This document shows positions 5,910 to 8,127 of a stretch of DNA of 8,127 bases, piece after piece; positions within the stretch are counted from its first letter, which is position 1, and each line of letters begins with the position of its first letter. This DNA is from an uncultured Dictyoglomus sp. (lineage in GTDB: Bacteria; Dictyoglomota; Dictyoglomia; Dictyoglomales; Dictyoglomaceae). Both the position numbers and the translations under genes were made by a program. The stretch spans positions 1 through 8,127 of the forward strand of contig CALHTV010000042.1 in the NCBI GenBank assembly GCA_938039765.1, in the 5' to 3' direction. A model generated the notes under the pieces. That model saw only the letters and a list, made by a program, of their open reading frames with translations. It was not told the DNA's origin and searched no databases.

Positions 5910-6977
5910 TTATATGATAATTAAATCATTAGTAAGTTTATTTAATATTTTCGATCCTTTTTTTCCTACAACCACCAAATCCTCAATTCTTATACCAAAT
6001 TTTCCCGGTATATAAACACCAGGCTCTACTGTAACAACCATTCCTTCTTTTAAAATTATGTTACTTTTAGGAGAGAGTCTAGGTAGCTCATGTATTTCCA
6101 AGCCAACACCATGCCCTAATCCGTGTCCAAAATAATTTCCAAGACCATTCTCAGAAATTATATCACGAGCTACGCGATCTACAAAACTACATTCTAATCC
6201 TTCTCCTATTATCTCCTCAACTCTTTTCTGAGCTTCTAAAACTATATTATAAATCAAAATTTCTTCTTCCCTTGGTTCTCCTAAAAAAATTGTACGAGTA
6301 ATATCCGAATGATAGCCTTCATAAACAGATCCAAAATCAAAAACTATAAATTCTCCATGTTTTACCTTCTTATTACTCGCCTTACCGTGAGGCAAAGCTC
6401 CTCTCTCCCCAGAAGCTACTATAGTTTCAAAAGCAATTTTCTCACTTCCAAGTTTTGCCATCTGATATTCTAACTCGACGGCAAGGTCTTTCTCCGAAAC
6501 TCCTGGCTTTATCATTTCTAGAAGCTTTTCAAAGGCTCTCTCAGCAATTCTTAGGGCCTTCTCTATCTTTTTTATCTCTTCTTCTTCCTTTATCATGCGC
6601 AATTCTTCCACCCAATTTTCTAAAGGAACCAGTTCCACATTATCCAAAATCTCACGAAGCTTTTGCCATGTATTATAGCTTACATAGTTGCTCTCAAAAC
6701 CAATACTTCTTAATTTATTCCTTTCTTTTAACTCTTTTAAAAAAGTATATATATTAACATCCTCATTAACTAAAACAGGTTCTACACCTTTTACTTCGAG
6801 ACTCGCTTGCTCCCAATACCTAGAATCAACTAATATATATCCTTCCTCCCTAAGAAGAAGTAAATCTGCAGTAGAGCCTGTAAATCCTGTTAGATATCTA
6901 ATGTTAACTATATTACCGATCCAAACAGCATCTATATTTTCTTTTATTAACCTTTCCCAAAGTTTAGACAAATTCAT
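5910..6977 (-). CDS. M24-family Xaa-Pro peptidase (aminopeptidase P / prolidase type)
   Basis: Cytosolic dinuclear metallopeptidase that cleaves bonds preceding proline in peptides. It has 355 residues, in the short 'PepQ/YpdF-like' size class and smaller than E. coli PepP. An N-terminal creatinase-like domain (about 1-128; LTGFTGSTADLLLL, VDSRYWEQA) precedes the pita-bread catalytic domain (about 135-350). All five metal ligands can be placed: D214 (FDFG), D225 (GYHSDITRT), H289 (GHGLGHGVGL), E318 (TVEPGVY) and E332 (GIRIEDLVVV). The helper histidines H197 and H296 are also present. The start lies five bases after the secretin stop with only a weak ribosome site (TAAGAA), which suggests coupling to the upstream gene. 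Sequence alone does not separate aminopeptidase P from prolidase, so no symbol is given. Its place before efp is the usual one. Confidence 0.93.
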   Translation of the reverse strand: MNLSKLWERLIKENIDAVWIGNIVNIRYLTGFTGSTADLLLLREEGYILVDSRYWEQASLEVKGVEPVLVNEDVNIYTFLKELKERNKLRSIGFESNYVSYNTWQKLREILDNVELVPLENWVEELRMIKEEEEIKKIEKALRIAERAFEKLLEMIKPGVSEKDLAVELEYQMAKLGSEKIAFETIVASGERGALPHGKASNKKVKHGEFIVFDFGSVYEGYHSDITRTIFLGEPREEEILIYNIVLEAQKRVEEIIGEGLECSFVDRVARDIISENGLGNYFGHGLGHGVGLEIHELPRLSPKSNIILKEGMVVTVEPGVYIPGKFGIRIEDLVVVGKKGSKILNKLTNDLIII

Positions 6978-6982
6978 AATTC

Positions 6983-8127
6983 TTACTGTATTACTGTAGG
7001 AGTTATTAATATAATGAGCTCTCTCTCTACTTTTTGAGTTTTTCTAGCCTTAAATAACTCTCCTAGTATAGGTATATCACCTAAAAGTGGAACTTTAGAC
7101 ATACTCTCTATCTCCTCTTGCCTTAGAAGCCCTCCAAGAGCTAGAGTTTCTCCATCTTTCAAATTTACAATAGTTTGAGCCTCACGGGTAGAAATAATGG
7201 GGACATCCTGAACATAACCCTGAATTGTACTCACCTGCGGTTTTAAATTTGCAGTTATAGTCCCATCAGCATTAACAGTAGGAGTAACCTCAAGAATTAT
7301 TCCCACATCAATGTAGCTTACCTGCCTATTTCCTTGAGAGTCGTAAGATATAAGTGGTACTCTATCCCCAATCATAATTTTTGTGGCTTTTCCACTTAAT
7401 GTAGTCATACTAGGCTGTGCAAGAATTTTGGCTTTATTTTGACTCTCTAAAGCCCTAATATTGGCAGATATTTCACTTGGATTTATTATACTGATTCTTA
7501 AGTCTTGCCATCCTACATTTGCTTCAATTTTTAAACCTGTACCAATAATTCCCGTATTCCAAGAAATACCAATATCTTTTACATTTTCTCTCGAGACCTC
7601 TATAACCTGAACATCTACTTTGACCTGAGGCGTTGGTTTATCAAGCTTTGTAATCATAGTTTCTACAGAGGCTACCTGATCTTGAGGACCTTGTACTATG
7701 AGAAGTCCACTTGTCTGATCAAAATAGAAAGAGACATCTTTGGCAATTCCTGCAACAACAGATTTCAAAGTATCTAAGGAAATATATTTGAGCTTATATT
7801 CTTTAGTTACAACTGGCATAACTTCTTTTGTAGTTGCTACTGAGGTAACATGTGGTCTTACAAATACTGCTGGACCATATTTTTCATATGTTAAATTAGC
7901 AATCTTAGAAATAATCTCTAAAGCGTCCTGAAGTTCTACTCTGTTTAGATAAAGATCAACTTCTCCTGATACTTTTGGGTCTATACCAAAATTGATATCT
8001 GCTTTCCTCCCTAATTCCCTTAATACCTCCTTCACATCTGCTTTCCTTAAATCACAACTCACATATACCTTATCCATTTCCCTCTCTACCTTCAGTAACT
8101 CCCTCGCTACTACTACTTCTTCTCCCT
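6983..8127 (-). CDS. Secretin (PilQ / type II-III secretion outer-membrane pore), 5' end missing
   Basis: The frame stays open to the right edge, so the start and any signal peptide lie outside the window. The methionine at 8077 is preceded by 16 more in-frame codons (GEEVVVARELLKVERE) and looks internal; residue numbers here count from it. An N0/STN-like domain (about 4-63; CDLRKADVKEVLRELG) leads to an N1-like domain (92-147; KLKYISLDTLKSVV, LLIVQG). The secretin pore domain (150-364) follows: VDVQVIEVSRENVKDIGISW, ILAQPSMTTLSGK, IGDRVPLIS, the signature VPLLGDIPILGELF (329-342) and the final strand ELIILITPTVI. Secretins form multimeric outer-membrane channels for type IV pili, type II secretion or filamentous phage. 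A PilQ role is favoured because pilus genes often precede this operon, but that is inference. The gene ends five bases before the peptidase. Confidence 0.93.
   Translation of the reverse strand, partial: GEEVVVARELLKVEREMDKVYVSCDLRKADVKEVLRELGRKADINFGIDPKVSGEVDLYLNRVELQDALEIISKIANLTYEKYGPAVFVRPHVTSVATTKEVMPVVTKEYKLKYISLDTLKSVVAGIAKDVSFYFDQTSGLLIVQGPQDQVASVETMITKLDKPTPQVKVDVQVIEVSRENVKDIGISWNTGIIGTGLKIEANVGWQDLRISIINPSEISANIRALESQNKAKILAQPSMTTLSGKATKIMIGDRVPLISYDSQGNRQVSYIDVGIILEVTPTVNADGTITANLKPQVSTIQGYVQDVPIISTREAQTIVNLKDGETLALGGLLRQEEIESMSKVPLLGDIPILGELFKARKTQKVERELIILITPTVIQ

Noticed and set aside
6455..6999. Plus-strand open frames at 6455-6757 and 6688-6999
   Set aside because: Antisense to the M24 peptidase, whose frame keeps all metal ligands. 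The plus-strand products have low-complexity Ser/Leu composition.
7740..7931. Plus-strand open frame inside the secretin gene
   Set aside because: Antisense shadow of the N0/N1 domain region of the secretin.
8075..8077. ATG as the true start of the secretin gene
   Set aside because: The frame is open for 16 further codons to the edge, the GAGGG before it is too close (about two bases), and no signal peptide follows, although a secretin should have one.

Overview
The window is a gene-dense, AT-rich stretch (roughly one third G+C by eye) in which every gene lies on the minus strand. Transcription runs from the right edge to the left edge. Eleven genes are visible, nine of them complete: secretin (5' end cut by the window) - pepP/pepQ-type peptidase - efp - accB - accC - asp23 family - amaP - DUF2273 - nusB - dxs - tlyA (only the first 27 codons). 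No gap between genes exceeds about 31 bases, three gene pairs overlap, and no terminator hairpin is visible. It reads as one long operon or the middle of one.

Organism: the core order peptidase-efp-accB-accC-asp23-amaP-nusB-...-dxs-tlyA is the housekeeping cluster of Firmicutes and some related deep-branching thermophiles. The proteins are rich in Lys, Glu and Ile, and a secretin sits at the head of the set. A diderm or pilus-bearing low-GC thermophile fits. From memory, the EF-P sequence (loop HVHMAQGQA, end YVERA) resembles Dictyoglomus. That is an inference at about 50-60 percent; no search was possible.

Layout, in transcription order. (1) 8127-6983: the N0/N1 and pore domains of a secretin of the type IV pilus or type II secretion kind, open to the right edge. 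(2) 6977-5330: an M24 proline peptidase and elongation factor P, both concerned with proline in proteins. (3) 5299-3514: biotin carboxyl carrier protein and biotin carboxylase, two subunits of acetyl-CoA carboxylase (accA and accD are not here). (4) 3482-2356: an Asp23/Gls24 protein, its AmaP-type membrane anchor and a small DUF2273 membrane protein. (5) 2355 to the left edge: transcription factor NusB, DXP synthase (first step of the MEP isoprenoid pathway) and the start of the rRNA 2'-O-methyltransferase TlyA.

Most of the window is conserved housekeeping. The main points of interest are an EF-P whose modification-site lysine is replaced by glutamine, a PPP motif in AccC directly downstream of efp, an Asp23-like fold in the soluble half of AmaP, the Asp23-AmaP-DUF2273 set in one transcription unit with an outer-membrane secretin, and the absence of xseA, xseB and ispA between nusB and dxs. 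No mobile element, CRISPR array, tRNA, rRNA or sizeable repeat was seen, and no non-coding stretch approaches 300 bases.
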